This document shows positions 16,723 through 26,853 of a stretch of 64,000 nt of DNA, piece by piece. How positions within the stretch are numbered: position 1 is the stretch's first letter; each line of letters starts with the position of its first letter. The notes beneath the pieces are model-generated. The model did no database searches. It was given only the letters and a program-made list of their open reading frames with translations, and was not told the DNA's origin. Source of the DNA: DASYAN01 sp963727755 (lineage in GTDB: Bacteria; Chloroflexota; Ktedonobacteria; Ktedonobacterales; Ktedonobacteraceae); contig CAVSHN010000016.1 in NCBI GenBank assembly GCA_963727755.1, forward strand, positions 62,001 to 126,000, written 5' to 3'. The position numbers were made by a program, and so were the translations under genes.

Positions 16723-17691
16723 ATGAGAAATTTTTGGAACGAGTTAAACAAACCCATCTTTGTCCTGGCACCAATGGAAGATGTGACCGATACGGTACTC
16801 AGGCAAATTATTGCCCGATGTGGTAAACCTGCTGTCTTTTTTACTGAATTTACCAATGTGGAAGGGATGTTTTCCAAAGGCGAAAAGCTTGTTAACCAGA
16901 GACTACGCTATACAGAAGCAGAACTGCCATTAGTCGCTCAGATATGGGGAACTCACCCTGAGAATTTTTATAAGGCAGCAAGAAAACTGACAGATATGGG
17001 GTTCAGCGGGATAGACCTTAATATGGGCTGTCCCGCCCAAGGCCCAGTAGGTAGAGGCGTCTGTTCGGGTTTAATCAATAACCGACCACTGGCAAAAGAA
17101 ATTATTGATGCAACAAAGGAAGGGGCAGCTGGTATCATCCCTGTGAGCGTCAAAACACGCTTAGGCTTTCGGGCTACAGACTTCGAGTGGATACAATTCG
17201 TCCTTGAACAGAAACTGGCAGTGTTAACTGTTCACCTGCGCACCGTCTCCGAGATGTCCAAAGTTCCAGCTCATTGGGATAAACTGAAAACAGTTGTCGA
17301 GATGAGAGATGCACTGAGCAGTGAAACATTGATTATCGGGAATGGGGATATCCAATCACTCAACGAGGCGAGACAAAAAGTGGCAGAAGCTGGAGCAGAC
17401 GGAGCGATGATAGGTCGAGGCATTTTTAATAACCCCTACCTCTTCTCAGACACCACGACATTAAGTGATAAAACACCAGAAGAGAAAATGCACTTGCTTC
17501 TTGAGCATATGAGGCTTTGGATTGACACTTGGGGAAACACAAAACATTTCCCGATATTGCGTAAATTTTTTAAAGTGTACGCAAATGGCTTCCCAGGAGC
17601 GCAGGATTTACGAATACAACTGATGGAAACGCAAACTCCTGAAGAGACAGAACATATAGTAGCGGCATTTTTACAATCGCTCTCTTCCTGA
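16723..17691 (+). CDS. tRNA-dihydrouridine synthase
   Basis: 322 aa FMN-dependent Dus enzyme reducing uridine to dihydrouridine in tRNA D-loops. TIM-barrel motifs: N-terminal FVLAPMEDVTDTVLRQII, the LNMGCPAQGPVGRGVCSGL active-site segment, VSVKTRLGF, and the phosphate-binding DGAMIGRGIFNNPYLF. Subfamily (DusB or DusC-like) cannot be assigned safely. 36 bp after the preceding membrane protein, so possibly transcribed by read-through. Confidence 0.92.
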   Translation: MRNFWNELNKPIFVLAPMEDVTDTVLRQIIARCGKPAVFFTEFTNVEGMFSKGEKLVNQRLRYTEAELPLVAQIWGTHPENFYKAARKLTDMGFSGIDLNMGCPAQGPVGRGVCSGLINNRPLAKEIIDATKEGAAGIIPVSVKTRLGFRATDFEWIQFVLEQKLAVLTVHLRTVSEMSKVPAHWDKLKTVVEMRDALSSETLIIGNGDIQSLNEARQKVAEAGADGAMIGRGIFNNPYLFSDTTTLSDKTPEEKMHLLLEHMRLWIDTWGNTKHFPILRKFFKVYANGFPGAQDLRIQLMETQTPEETEHIVAAFLQSLSS

Positions 17692-17843
17692 CCTGTGCAA
17701 TACAGTCAGAACAAAATATAATCTACACGATATGTGAGAAGATAAGAAGTGAAATGAAGAGTGCCAGAGCATTCCCCCCATGCGTCTAACAGCAGGAACA
17801 AGATAGCAAAAAACACTCATCTTAGGCATGGGGAGGATGTCAC

Positions 17844-18044
17844 TTAGACTAGGACTTCTTCAACATCACCAACCAGTTTCTGAATCTCGCGTAGACGTTG
17901 TTCTGCAATCTCTACGTTTTCAAGAGCTTGAGCTAGAATACGTGCTTCCAACGAAGTGTAAGTCTCAGCGATTTCTGGATCAATGGAGCCTCCTACCAGC
18001 TCTAGAGCACGGCTCAGATTGTTCTCCACCGTTGCAGTCGACAT
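17844..18044 (-). CDS. small coiled-coil protein, unknown function
   Basis: 66 aa, acidic, almost entirely helical (NLSRALELVGGSIDPEIAETYTSLEARILAQALENVEIAEQRLREIQKLV). An AAAGGGGT ribosome-binding site lies about 8 nt before the ATG. Composition and frame look genuinely coding. No homologous family is recognised. Convergent with the Dus gene; its promoter would lie in the long intergenic region to the right. Confidence 0.6.
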   Translation of the reverse strand: MSTATVENNLSRALELVGGSIDPEIAETYTSLEARILAQALENVEIAEQRLREIQKLVGDVEEVLV

Positions 18045-18471
18045 GATCAGTTACCCCTTTTTAAAAAAATACAGGTTTTGGGATGCCGCTAATAAGACAC
18101 AATCTATTTGACTATGAAGATTTGGACTCTTCAACTTCCACCTACAGCTCAATACGTAAGTCGATGCTAATTGGTTACATTCCCTCTATTTAGCCTAGCA
18201 TATACTGCCGCAATCAAACAAGAGACATCTACGTCTATATTACTCCGCAGGACAAAAAAAGCCACAACCAAGAACCAACATTCCTACTCATTTCTGGGAC
18301 TGCGTCTGATCAGATAAACGCAACTGGTCATATTTTACCACAACAAAAGATCTTGCGTCGAGTACCAATTGGCATGTTCCCTACCAGAAGAAATAGAAAC
18401 AGCTTTTCATGTGCCTATCTATGATTATATTGATCTAACGTTAAAGATAAGAAATTTCACACGTTCATGGG
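18045..18471. other. AT-rich intergenic region
   Basis: No convincing coding frame. It carries the presumed promoter for the small coiled-coil gene on the minus strand. The TTTCACACGTT motif at 18455-18465, shared with the region before the SWIM gene, lies at its right edge. Otherwise nothing recognised. Confidence 0.4.
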
Positions 18472-18500
18472 TAGACTTTCAACAATCTCTATGGTATACT
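18472..18500 (+). promoter_or_regulatory. sigma70-type promoter with extended -10
   Basis: TAGACT (18472-18477), 17-bp spacer, TATACT (18495-18500) preceded by TGG, an extended -10. Transcription would start near 18507 and end at the terminator at 18721-18755, giving a transcript of about 250 nt. Confidence 0.6.
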
Positions 18501-18557
18501 GATATCCAATAGCAAAGAGATATTCATAACGAAGAAGTTAAGCCTGTCTACCATTGC

Positions 18558-18718
18558 ATGAATAAAGAAGGCCATGAATATACAGGCATTACGTATCTGA
18601 GCGGGGTATCATGTCTATGCGATCAGTCTCAATATCAGTGCAATCAATGTCGCTCCTGTCGATAATTGCAACTGTGCCAGAGGCTGAGACCAACACTGAT
18701 AGCGCGAGGAATACATAA
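18558..18718 (+). ncRNA. small transcript: two overlapping 35-codon ORFs or an ncRNA
   Basis: A strong promoter and an excellent terminator bracket about 250 nt with no long gene. Two overlapping 35-codon frames exist. At 18558-18665 the peptide is Cys-rich at its C-terminus (SCLCDQSQYQCNQCRSCR). At 18611-18718 it starts MSMRSVSISVQSMSLLSIIA, with the stop 3 bp before the terminator and a weak GCGGGG upstream. Neither has a strong ribosome-binding site, so a non-coding RNA is equally possible. No known RNA family is recognised. Confidence 0.4.
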
Positions 18719-18720
18719 CT

Positions 18721-18755
18721 GCGCACTAGAGAGATTAACTCTCTGGTGCGTTTTT
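18721..18755 (+). terminator. Rho-independent terminator
   Basis: GCGCACTAGAGAG-attaa-CTCTCTGGTGCG followed by TTTTT: a 12-bp stem with one wobble and a T-run. It ends the small transcript that starts near 18507. Confidence 0.85.
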
Positions 18756-19010
18756 CTTTGTTCCATTTTTTAATAAATTCTGGATTCTGGGCTCATCGAT
18801 TATTCTTCACTCTTTGGGCCACTACTCTCAGATAGCAATTAATGCAATTGGGGGTGTATTTCTACATAACGGAAAGGAGGAGGTAAAAAGTTTTTCTCGA
18901 ACTTTTCACACGTTACACCGAAAGATGTATAGTCCACAGGAAACACGTATCAAGATAAAACAGCAAGTGGGATACGAAGAGGCTTCCTAGTTACTAAGGA
19001 GAAAACGATC

Positions 19011-19292
19011 ATGAATTCAAGTATGATCAGTAAAATTGCAAAAGCCAAGCGCTATGCAGAAGAACCAGAGCGAATTCAGTTCACACGCTTTGAAGCCAGA
19101 TTCCAGGGAGAGAATGACGTCCATACGACCACATACGATGAGGGGACTTGGCAATGTACTTGTCGTTTCTTTCACGATTGGGGTGACTGTAGCCACACAA
19201 TGGCCATGCAGCGTATACTAGGTGTAACTATTCCTGCAGCTCATCGTCAAGGCATTCCTGCTGGATTAGGCACTACTCCCCTTGTCCACTAA
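19011..19292 (+). CDS. small SWIM zinc-finger protein
   Basis: 93 aa. The SWIM motif C-x-C...C-x-H is clear in WQCTCRFFHDWGDCSHTMAMQ. SWIM fingers bind DNA or proteins. Stand-alone short SWIM proteins occur in several bacterial groups with no assigned role. The start ATG is preceded by AAGGAG. Upstream, TTTCACACGTT (18904-18914) repeats a motif found before the small transcript at 18.5 kb. Downstream is a bidirectional terminator. Confidence 0.85.
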   Translation: MNSSMISKIAKAKRYAEEPERIQFTRFEARFQGENDVHTTTYDEGTWQCTCRFFHDWGDCSHTMAMQRILGVTIPAAHRQGIPAGLGTTPLVH

Positions 19293-19352
19293 CCACCACA
19301 AGTATGCATTTTCTATCTTGCGTGGTAGGGAAAGACATTTAGCTTCTACGGC

Positions 19353-19402
19353 AAAAAGGGAGAGACACTTAGACAACTGTCAGAAGTGTCCCTCCCTTTT
19401 TT
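19353..19402. terminator. bidirectional terminator hairpin
   Basis: AAAAAGGGAGAGACACTT and AAGTGTCCCTCCCTTTTTT pair over about 17 bp with one mismatch, with A- and T-tracts outside. It lies between the convergent SWIM gene and the membrane-tail protein gene. Confidence 0.8.
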
Positions 19403-19412
19403 GGAGCGCCAA

Positions 19413-19844
19413 CTAAGCTCTTCCAATTGTAAAATACAGCACGATAATCGCTGCGAACATGATACATGCTAAAACTGCGATAGTGATAAGGTCCTTGCGT
19501 ACATAAGCAAAATGTTCTGCAGTAATAAGTGAGGCAGCATTGCGTTGTTGGGCCTTCTGAGCTGCACGGCGGCGAGCAGCCATACGTGCAGCAGCACTCC
19601 CTGTGGGTACGGGATTTTCGTTCTCCGCTTGTTTCTCTGACTCCACAAGAGCAGCTTGTTTTCTCGATGTGATATCTTTCTCTCGCGTAGAAACTGTTGT
19701 CGATGCAGATACAACAGTAGCTCGGTCGATTGTATCAGGCTTCTCACTGGCGTCCCCCTCTGGACGTACAAGCTCAAAGCTTTTCTGGACTTTCGGCTTA
19801 TTGCGCTGCGCCCCATTGCGTACATTCGCTGATTTTTTTGGCAT
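19413..19844 (-). CDS. C-tail-anchored membrane protein, unknown function
   Basis: 143 aa. A basic, low-complexity cytoplasmic part (residues 1-115, including AARMAARRRAAQKAQQR) is followed by a single C-terminal membrane helix (about 118-140, LITIAVLACIMFAAIIVLYFTIG). No family recognised. The topology fits a tail-anchored or accessory membrane protein. Confidence 0.7.
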   Translation of the reverse strand: MPKKSANVRNGAQRNKPKVQKSFELVRPEGDASEKPDTIDRATVVSASTTVSTREKDITSRKQAALVESEKQAENENPVPTGSAAARMAARRRAAQKAQQRNAASLITAEHFAYVRKDLITIAVLACIMFAAIIVLYFTIGRA

Positions 19845-20056
19845 AGTTGCTCACTTCCTGCTCGATTGCCAGTCAAGAACATGCCAGCTTTTTCGAGCTT
19901 ATGCGTTGGATATTTATGATTGAGGCCAAGGTCTCTTAGTATAATGCAGTTATTATACACGATAGGTGCCAAAAGTCCAGGCAGACATTGCAACGTTGTG
20001 GCGTTCTGGCATCAATTTGATTTGCATCTATTACTGTAGTAAAATGGATTGGTAGT

Positions 20057-20093
20057 CGTTGTTAAATTACTCTCAATGTGTAATTTAACAACG
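20057..20093. promoter_or_regulatory. 14-bp perfect inverted repeat, likely operator
   Basis: CGTTGTTAAATTAC, 9-bp spacer, GTAATTTAACAACG. It sits about 65 bp upstream of the small HTH gene, within the 314-bp gap after the tail-anchored protein gene. Long AT-rich arms without a T-run argue for a dimer binding site rather than a terminator. Autoregulation by the HTH protein is an inference. Confidence 0.55.
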
Positions 20094-20158
20094 CATAAAT
20101 GGTCACGTCGAGTCGCGTATTAGTGTATTGCTTTTCAGTTATAAAAGGAGGCACATTT

Positions 20159-20416
20159 ATGGCCCATCAGACACAGGCTGATGATACATACTCAGAGCCA
20201 AAAACGGAAGAGCTAGATCACCCTAGTGATCTGCTCACTGTTCATGAAGTAGCACAACGATTGCGTGTAGACGACACGACTGTTCGTCGCTGGATCAAGT
20301 CCGGAGCATTAGATGCCGTAGCACTTCCTCATAGTGGAAAACGTTGCGGCTATCGCGTCAGAAAGCATACGCTGACAGCTCTCTTTAATCCCGAGCTTGC
20401 AACAGCCAATTCCTAA
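20159..20416 (+). CDS. small MerR/excisionase-type HTH protein
   Basis: 85 aa from the ATG at 20159, preceded by AAAGGAGG. The frame is open further upstream, but the RBS fixes the start. The HTH is in LLTVHEVAQRLRVDDTTVRRWIKSGALDAVALP, as in MerR-like and excisionase (HTH_17) domains, followed by a beta-hairpin wing. There is no integrase nearby, so it is probably a chromosomal regulator and not an excisionase. Confidence 0.85.
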   Translation: MAHQTQADDTYSEPKTEELDHPSDLLTVHEVAQRLRVDDTTVRRWIKSGALDAVALPHSGKRCGYRVRKHTLTALFNPELATANS

Positions 20417-20425
20417 GCGCACCAG

Positions 20426-20470
20426 TGTAGCACCGAAGCCACTCGAACATGGAGTGGCTTCGGTGCTACA
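20426..20470. terminator. perfect 19-bp stem-loop between convergent genes
   Basis: TGTAGCACCGAAGCCACTC and its exact complement enclose a 7-nt loop. It lies between the HTH gene and the 3' end of cfa, in the position of a shared terminator. A T-run is lacking, so termination may rely on the stem or on Rho. Confidence 0.6.
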
Positions 20471-20472
20471 CC

Positions 20473-21757
20473 TTATTGATACCAGTCTGCACGCGTTAAG
20501 GGTAAATTACATCGACCGTGCTCATCAGATTTTGACAGCAATACATGATAAACATTATTGCGCCCGATCTCACATGTATAGGCCCATCCGGCCAGCATCA
20601 ATCGCCAGATGCGATAGGTCTCTTCGCTGGTAACAGCACGAGCCTCGGCGGCATGAGCTTCCAGGCGACGTGCCCACAGGCGATTCGTGAGTACATAATG
20701 TCCACGTATGCATTCCAGGTCACGTATCTCGAAGCCAACTTGCTCCATGATACGCAGCGGTATAGAGATCGGTAGCATTTCCCCATCAGGGGCCACATAG
20801 CGTCTTGCGAAGGTCATATCGTCATTTGATTGCAGGTATGTGGCACTTGAAATGATATGGTTTAGCATAACGCCACCGGGCTTCAGCAATTGCCAAGCTT
20901 GTTTGAAGTAGTTCGGGATCTGTTTCTCGCCCACATGCTCCAACATCCCTATACTGGCAATTTTGTCGTACTCATTGCTCCCAACAACATCGCGATAATC
21001 ACGCACCTCTATGCGACAACGACCTTCTAATCCCTCTTCCCTGATACGCTTCTGCGCAAACTCAGCCTGGGGTTGGCTCAGAGTCACACCATAGGTCTCC
21101 ACGCCGTAATGCTGCGCAGCATAAATGGAAAAGCCTCCCCAGCCACAGCCAAGATCTAGCAGGCGTTCGCCAGGACGCAGGCGCAATTTACGACATAGAT
21201 ACTCAAGTTTCCGTCCCTGAGCTGTCTCAAGATCTTCGTCCGGGGTTGCAAAATATGCACCTGTGTAGATCATACGACTATCCAGGAATAGACTGTAGAA
21301 CTCGTTAGACTGATCATAGTGATATGTCACCGCTTGGCGATCCCGCTCTTTCGAATGAAGTGCTCCCTTGATCTTCTGCGTAGGATCTTTGGTACGTGGC
21401 TGTCCTGCTTTTGGCAAACTCAGTAGGCGTGCTCCGTAGCGCATCTGCTCAACTGGCCCCCATTTCTTGTATATGAATTGGAAGGCAAGAGGAATGAGAT
21501 CATCGATATTGCCTTCGATGTCAATGTCATTATAGATATAAGCCTCTGTCCAGTTGAGTTCGGTCGGTGGCAAAAACATGGCACGCAGTGCACCAGGGTG
21601 TTGTAAAACGAGAGTAAAGGTTGGCGCCTCGGCAGGCTGAGGTTGCCAAAGCGTGCCATCCCATAAGCGAACCGCGAAGTTGCGAATTCTGGGTCTCTTG
21701 CAAAAGGTCCTCTAGTAAAGATAAGGTGATTTGTGCAGCTAAATCGGTGGTCTTCAT
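20473..21757 (-). CDS. cfa: cyclopropane-fatty-acyl-phospholipid synthase (frameshifted)
   Basis: SAM-dependent methylation of unsaturated acyl chains in membrane phospholipids. The intact frame from 21579 gives 368 aa with HYDQSNEFYSLFLDSRMIYTGAYF and the SAM-binding LDLGCGWGGFSIYAAQHYG. Conserved N-terminal sequence continues upstream (RLWDGTLWQPQPAEAPTFTL...). It joins a second frame starting MKTTDLAAQITLSLLEDLL at 21757 through a one-base shift near 21675-21690. The reconstructed protein of about 428 aa has normal family length. The shift is either an assembly error or a real mutation. Confidence 0.85.
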
Positions 21758-22228
21758 CTTGACGGCCTCTAGATATCCCTGCATGCATCATGCGAAGAGG
21801 AAAGAGACCTTCCTTTCTTCAAGGGCTTGGGCAACAGGTGCCTGAACAGTTTCCTAGGCGGGAGAGTCCCGCTACAAATCAGTCTACCAGCAACGAGGGT
21901 AGAATGCAAGAGATAGACTTTGAGCCTTTGAGCCCGCTTAAGAGTGAAAGGACAATGGGACGTGATTCCCTAATCTGCTCAAGTCCATCCTTGACACTCG
22001 ACTAAATGTTAATGCATACTTGATAAGGGGAGCAGCTACAGTAGGTCAATTTGTATTCCTTTAGAGTAGAGCACACTCTTTGCTTGAAAATAGGAACAGC
22101 AAAAACGCTCCTAACAATTAGCTGAACTTCATCCTTTCCTATATTTCAAAATGTAGCAACTCAAGTTATTTTCTATCATGGCTGTGACTCCCACTGCGAT
22201 TAGGCAGGAGGAACTAGAAGGATAATAC
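21758..22228. other. intergenic region upstream of the FHA-ABC transporter gene
   Basis: 470 bp without a convincing gene. A promoter candidate TTGACA (21991-21996), 18-bp spacer, CATACT (22015-22020) points toward the transporter gene and would give a leader of about 200 nt. No known riboswitch was recognised in the leader. Confidence 0.4.
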
Positions 22229-25200
22229 ATGGACGCTAACAATAATCCACCTGTGCAAGGTCTGATCAAGTTTCTTACTGGTCCATTAGCAGGAAGACCC
22301 TTTCCTATCAAGAAAGCAATCACCACAATTGGGCGAGATCTTAGCAACGATATCGTTGTTGAGCAAGATTCTGAAAGTTTCAAGGCATCATGCCCGGCTG
22401 CTCTGGAATAATGGAGAGTGGAGCATTGAGAATGTATCACAAAAAGCACTACTCACCGTCAATCAACAGAGTACTCGACAGGCAGTCATTCAGAACAACG
22501 CTATCATTGGCCTAGGGACAGATACGTCCTTCGTACTTCTTAGTCATGCTGAACCTCCAGCCCCACAAGACGCTGCATCTGATATCTCCTCAGGCATACG
22601 ACCCCAACCCCAACCACCGAACCAACAAGGCGCAGCGTTTAATGTGCCTTCATCGGTACACTCCCAACCCGCTCATGCTCAATCCGGCTCTGCACCCAAA
22701 CAAGTATTTCCTGTTGCTGGTCCACCAGCGTTTTCTACTACGTCTCCCTTACCGAATGGTCAAGGGCATGATACTATAATTGCATCTTCCCCGCTTCAAG
22801 GTCAAAATCTACCATCGATCGTATTGAGCAGTAATGTCCATGATGGTAAACCGACCTATGTACTTGATAAACCAATTATTAACATCGGACGTGAACCTAC
22901 CAACGATATCGTCATCAATGATCGCATTGTCTCAGGTTTTCACCTGCGAATTGTGCGCCAAGGCGACCAATTTGTGCTTATCCATCCTCACCCTGATTAT
23001 TCGACACGGGGCACGGTCAATGGCCTACTCTATCAGGGGCGAAAAATTCGCGGTGATGAGCAATTCAGCAAGACATTGGTAAATGGTGACGTTTTCCGCA
23101 TAGGCAATGAAAATGGCCCACTCATCACACTCACTTATAATGATGGGACTGGCACTCAGATGGAGACACTGCCTCCAGTACAGCCTATCAGACTAAATAG
23201 CTCTGAAATCACTATCGGACGCACACCGGATAATAAAGTCGTACTGCCTCATCCACAAGTTTCTGCACATCATGCATGCCTCGTGCAAGAAGGCGGAACT
23301 TATCGCATCACTGACCTGAATAGTACCAACCACGTCTATGTTAACAATAAACCAACTACCAATTCGCTCCTGAAATTGGGAGACGAGATCCGTATCGGGC
23401 CATACAGGCTGACTTACGAAGGTAACAGACTGACACAGTATGATGAGAGTAATTTTATCCGCATCGATGCTCAAAATCTGAAGCAGTCTGGTAACAACAA
23501 CGCTATATTACTTAATAACATTTCCATTTCTATTCCCCCACGCAAGTTTGTTGCATTGGTAGGAGGCTCCGGTGCTGGCAAGTCCACACTTATGAAAGCG
23601 CTTAACGGTTTGTGGCCAGCACAGCAGGGCAAAGTGCTTTACAATGGTCAGGACTATTATCACAATCTCGCTGCCTTCAGTACACAAATCGGGTATGTAC
23701 CACAGGATGACATTGTCCATAGCGATTTAACAGTCGAGCGTGCACTCTACTACGCAGCCAAATTGCGCCTGCCGAGCGACTTCACGAACGAGCAAATTGA
23801 GCGGCGTATCAAAGAGGTATTGGAAGAGGTAGAGATGACACAACGGCGCAAACTCCTGGTGAAAAAACTGTCAGGAGGACAACGCAAACGTGTATCGATC
23901 GCGCTGGAGTTGCTCGCTAATCCCAGCGTCTTCTTCCTGGATGAACCAACGTCAGGCCTTGACCCGGGACTGGATCACAAGATGATGTACCTTTTGCGTA
24001 GACTGGCTGACAAGGGACATACGATTGTGCTAGTCACCCATGCTACCAACAATATCAAGTACTGCGACTATGTTTGCTTCCTCGCACAGGGTGGTCGCAT
24101 GGCTTACTTTGGGCCACCTGACGAGGCCAAAAGCTATTTTGGTAAAGATGACTTTACCGAAATCTATACGAGTCTAGATGAGAGTCCAGATGCTCCTGAG
24201 AAAGCGGAGGCAGAATTTAAACTCTCCCAGAAATACCAGGAATATATTACTAAGCCTCTTAGGAAAGCATCGATTGATCCAAATGCTGGTCCCAATGGAA
24301 AGCTTAAGGCTATCAAACAGCCCAAGCGAGGCAACCCATTCAAACAGTTTGCGCTGCTCTCGCTGCGTAACTTCGAGTTGCTCAAGAACGATACAAGCAC
24401 GCTCATGCTTATGCTCTTACAGGCACCTGTGATTGCACTGCTGCTGATACTGTTGGTCAGGGCTGAAGTAGGACAGGGCATATTTGATCCCAACAAGGTT
24501 GTCCAATGTTTCCCACAAATTTTTACATCTTCGGCGATCAGTCCCACGAATCCTACTGGCTCTTTGGGTATTGACACCCATGGGAAAACCGATTATGTTG
24601 ATTGTACTAAAATTAGCAAGTTTCTCAAGAAAGATCCCAAAGGCATCACCTACGCCGCCCATAAAAAAGGAGGCGTGGACGCTGCTTTACAGGACTTCAT
24701 TGCCACGAGTAACACATCGCTCAATGCCCAAACGGCGCTTTTTGTCGTCGCCTTCATTGCTGTGCTCTTTGGAGTTCTCAATGGAACACGAGCTATTGTC
24801 AAAGAGGTCTCTATTTACCAACGCGAGCGCACTGTCAACCTCGGCATCATTCCCTACGTGTTCTCAAAGGTCCTGCTGTTGGGCTTATTTGCTCTATTCC
24901 AAAACATTGTACTACTCTTGATTGTGAACGCATTCGAGCCTTTACACCAAGGCATCTTCCTTCCCATTTTTTCTGGAGACGTACATCACGCTGGTCCTCA
25001 CTGCCATCAGTGGTTTGCTGCTCGGGCTTGTAGCCTCAGCTTTCGCGCCTAATGATGATAGTGCAAATGGCCTCTTGCCATTCCTACTCATCCCACAGGT
25101 GATCTTTGCAGGAGTAGAAATTGCACTTAAAGAGCCCGTTTTACAGATTATATCAGCGATCTTTCCAACACGTTGGGCGATGGTTGCACTGGGCTCGTCG

Positions 25201-25401
25201 ATTGGTCTGCATAGCGACAAGTTAGGTGGAGACAAGCTCATCAACGATGATACCACATTCCATGGCACGCTCTTCTCGACTTTTAGCCAGACAGATGCGA
25301 TGCATCGCGTGATCCTCGCTTGGGGTGCCTTGGGAGTACTGATTGTGGTCATGACTATCCTCGTATGCATTGGCCTCAAACGCAAGGATGTACGAGCATA
25401 G
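22229..25401 (+). CDS. ABC transporter with three FHA domains (two frameshifts)
   Basis: Reconstructed length about 1057 aa. FHA1 (TTIGRDLSNDIVVEQD...KVSRHHARLLWNNGEW) is interrupted by a one-base shift near 22370. FHA2 is IINIGREPTNDIVINDRIVSGFHLRI and FHA3 is ITIGRTPDNKVVLPHPQVSAHHACL. An ABCG-type ATPase follows: GGSGAGKSTLMKALNG, LSGGQRKRVSIALELLAN, FFLDEPTSGLDPG. The C-terminal ABC2 membrane domain is broken by a shift in a T6 run near 24970 and resumes as FLETYITLVLTAISGLLLGLVASAF. FHA domains bind phosphothreonine, so transport is probably controlled by Ser/Thr kinases. Cargo unknown. Confidence 0.87.
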
Positions 25402-25538
25402 TTAGTTTAAGAAAGGAAAGAAGAGTCTGCTCTGCACACTGCAAAAAACTCGAAGCCAGAGCGTATAGTAGAGTAGTTAAATATTTACACTACCAATCCT
25501 GCTTGGTTATCGATCAAGCACTGTGAGAGGAAAGACTT

Positions 25539-26822
25539 ATGCGACGACGACGAGTAGTGATTACGGGACTCGGGGTAATTGCTCCCAATGGCATCGGGAA
25601 AGAGGACTTCTGGGATGCTTGCGTCTCTGGCCGCTCAGGCATTCGACGTATTACCCGCTTCGATGCCAGCCACCTGCCAACCCAGATTGCCGGAGAGGTT
25701 ACAGGCTTCTCTCCGACAACACTGGGCTTGACAGAGGATGAATGCACATTTCTGGACTGGACAGCTCAATATGCCATTGCAGCTTCCAACCTTGCAATGC
25801 ACGATGCAAAACTTGTCAACGTGCTCGATGAGCAAGCGCACGATCGTACAGGTGTTGCTATGGGTTCTGCAATGGCTGCGGCTGAAGAGGCTGAAGTACT
25901 GTGGGTAAAATGTACCAATAGAGGTACACATCCCCCATTCCTCAACAAGGATGACTCGATTGTTCCAACGCTCTTTATGACTCACGCATCTTCTGTTGCA
26001 ATCGCAAAACACCATCAACTCCATGGACCCTGCATGGCCCTGACTACAGCATGCTCTGCCGGTAATGATGCGATAGGGGAAGCATTCTGGACCATTGCAG
26101 AAGGGTATGCTGATCGTATGCTAGCAGGCGGATCTGATTTTGCAATTACCAACTTTGGCATCAGTGCATTTGCAAGGATTGGTGCACTGAGCACACGTAA
26201 TGACGAACCAGAGCGGGCATCACGTCCATACGATCGAACACGCGATGGCTTCGTTATGGCAGAGGGAGCAGCCGTGCTGGTTTTGGAAGAACGAGAACTG
26301 GCCATTGCGCGTGGTGCACACATCTACGCAGAAGTACTTGCCTTTAGCTCTAATTGTAACTCTTATCATATGACCTCCCTTCCTGAAGATGGTGCTCCAC
26401 TGCAAGTATTACTGAGACAAGCATTGCGTGAAGCTGCAATTTCGCAAGAAGAACTTGATTACATCAATTCGCATGGTAGCTCAACCCCCTCCAACGAAGT
26501 GGCTGAAACAGCAGCATATAAGGCTGCCTTTGGCGAATACGCTTACCGTATTCCAATTAGCGCAACAAAGTCGATGATTGGTCACACTCAAGGTGCGGCC
26601 AGCGCAATTGGGGCTATTGTCACTGCATTGACGCTAGAGCATCAGATTATTCCACCCACAATAAACCTAGAAAATCCTGATCCACGCTGTGATCTTGATT
26701 ATGTACCAAATGTAGCCCGTCAAGCTATAGTCAATGTTGCGCTCACACATTCTAGCGGATTCGGAGGCGTGAATAGCGTTCTGGTTCTCGCACGGCCCGA
26801 TTGGATTGACAGAAAATTGTAG
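25539..26822 (+). CDS. beta-ketoacyl synthase (KS-alpha/FabF type)
   Basis: 427 aa condensing enzyme joining an acyl chain to malonyl-ACP. The catalytic triad is complete: Cys in LTTACSAGNDAIGEA, His in INSHGSSTPSNE, and Lys/His in ATKSMIGHTQGAAS. The end is THSSGFGGVNSVLVL. GAGAGG precedes the ATG. It is followed 31 bp later by a second ketosynthase lacking these residues, the arrangement of KS-alpha and chain-length factor in type II polyketide systems. No ACP gene is adjacent. It could instead serve an unusual fatty-acid pathway. Confidence 0.9.
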   Translation: MRRRRVVITGLGVIAPNGIGKEDFWDACVSGRSGIRRITRFDASHLPTQIAGEVTGFSPTTLGLTEDECTFLDWTAQYAIAASNLAMHDAKLVNVLDEQAHDRTGVAMGSAMAAAEEAEVLWVKCTNRGTHPPFLNKDDSIVPTLFMTHASSVAIAKHHQLHGPCMALTTACSAGNDAIGEAFWTIAEGYADRMLAGGSDFAITNFGISAFARIGALSTRNDEPERASRPYDRTRDGFVMAEGAAVLVLEERELAIARGAHIYAEVLAFSSNCNSYHMTSLPEDGAPLQVLLRQALREAAISQEELDYINSHGSSTPSNEVAETAAYKAAFGEYAYRIPISATKSMIGHTQGAASAIGAIVTALTLEHQIIPPTINLENPDPRCDLDYVPNVARQAIVNVALTHSSGFGGVNSVLVLARPDWIDRKL

Positions 26823-26853
26823 AGTCTATTGCGAAAAAGGAACAGAGAGAATT

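Noticed and set aside
18670..18720. TPP riboswitch-like GGCTGAGA ... CTGATAGCG string
   Set aside because: The GGGGTGCC element and the conserved second half are missing or out of order, and no thiamine gene follows.
20159..20416. Excisionase of a prophage or integrative element
   Set aside because: No integrase, attachment repeats or phage genes are nearby; only the HTH type is shared.
26806..26853. Upstream extension of the KS-beta gene
   Set aside because: It would overlap the KS-alpha stop. The ATG at 26854 gives the family's normal N-terminus.
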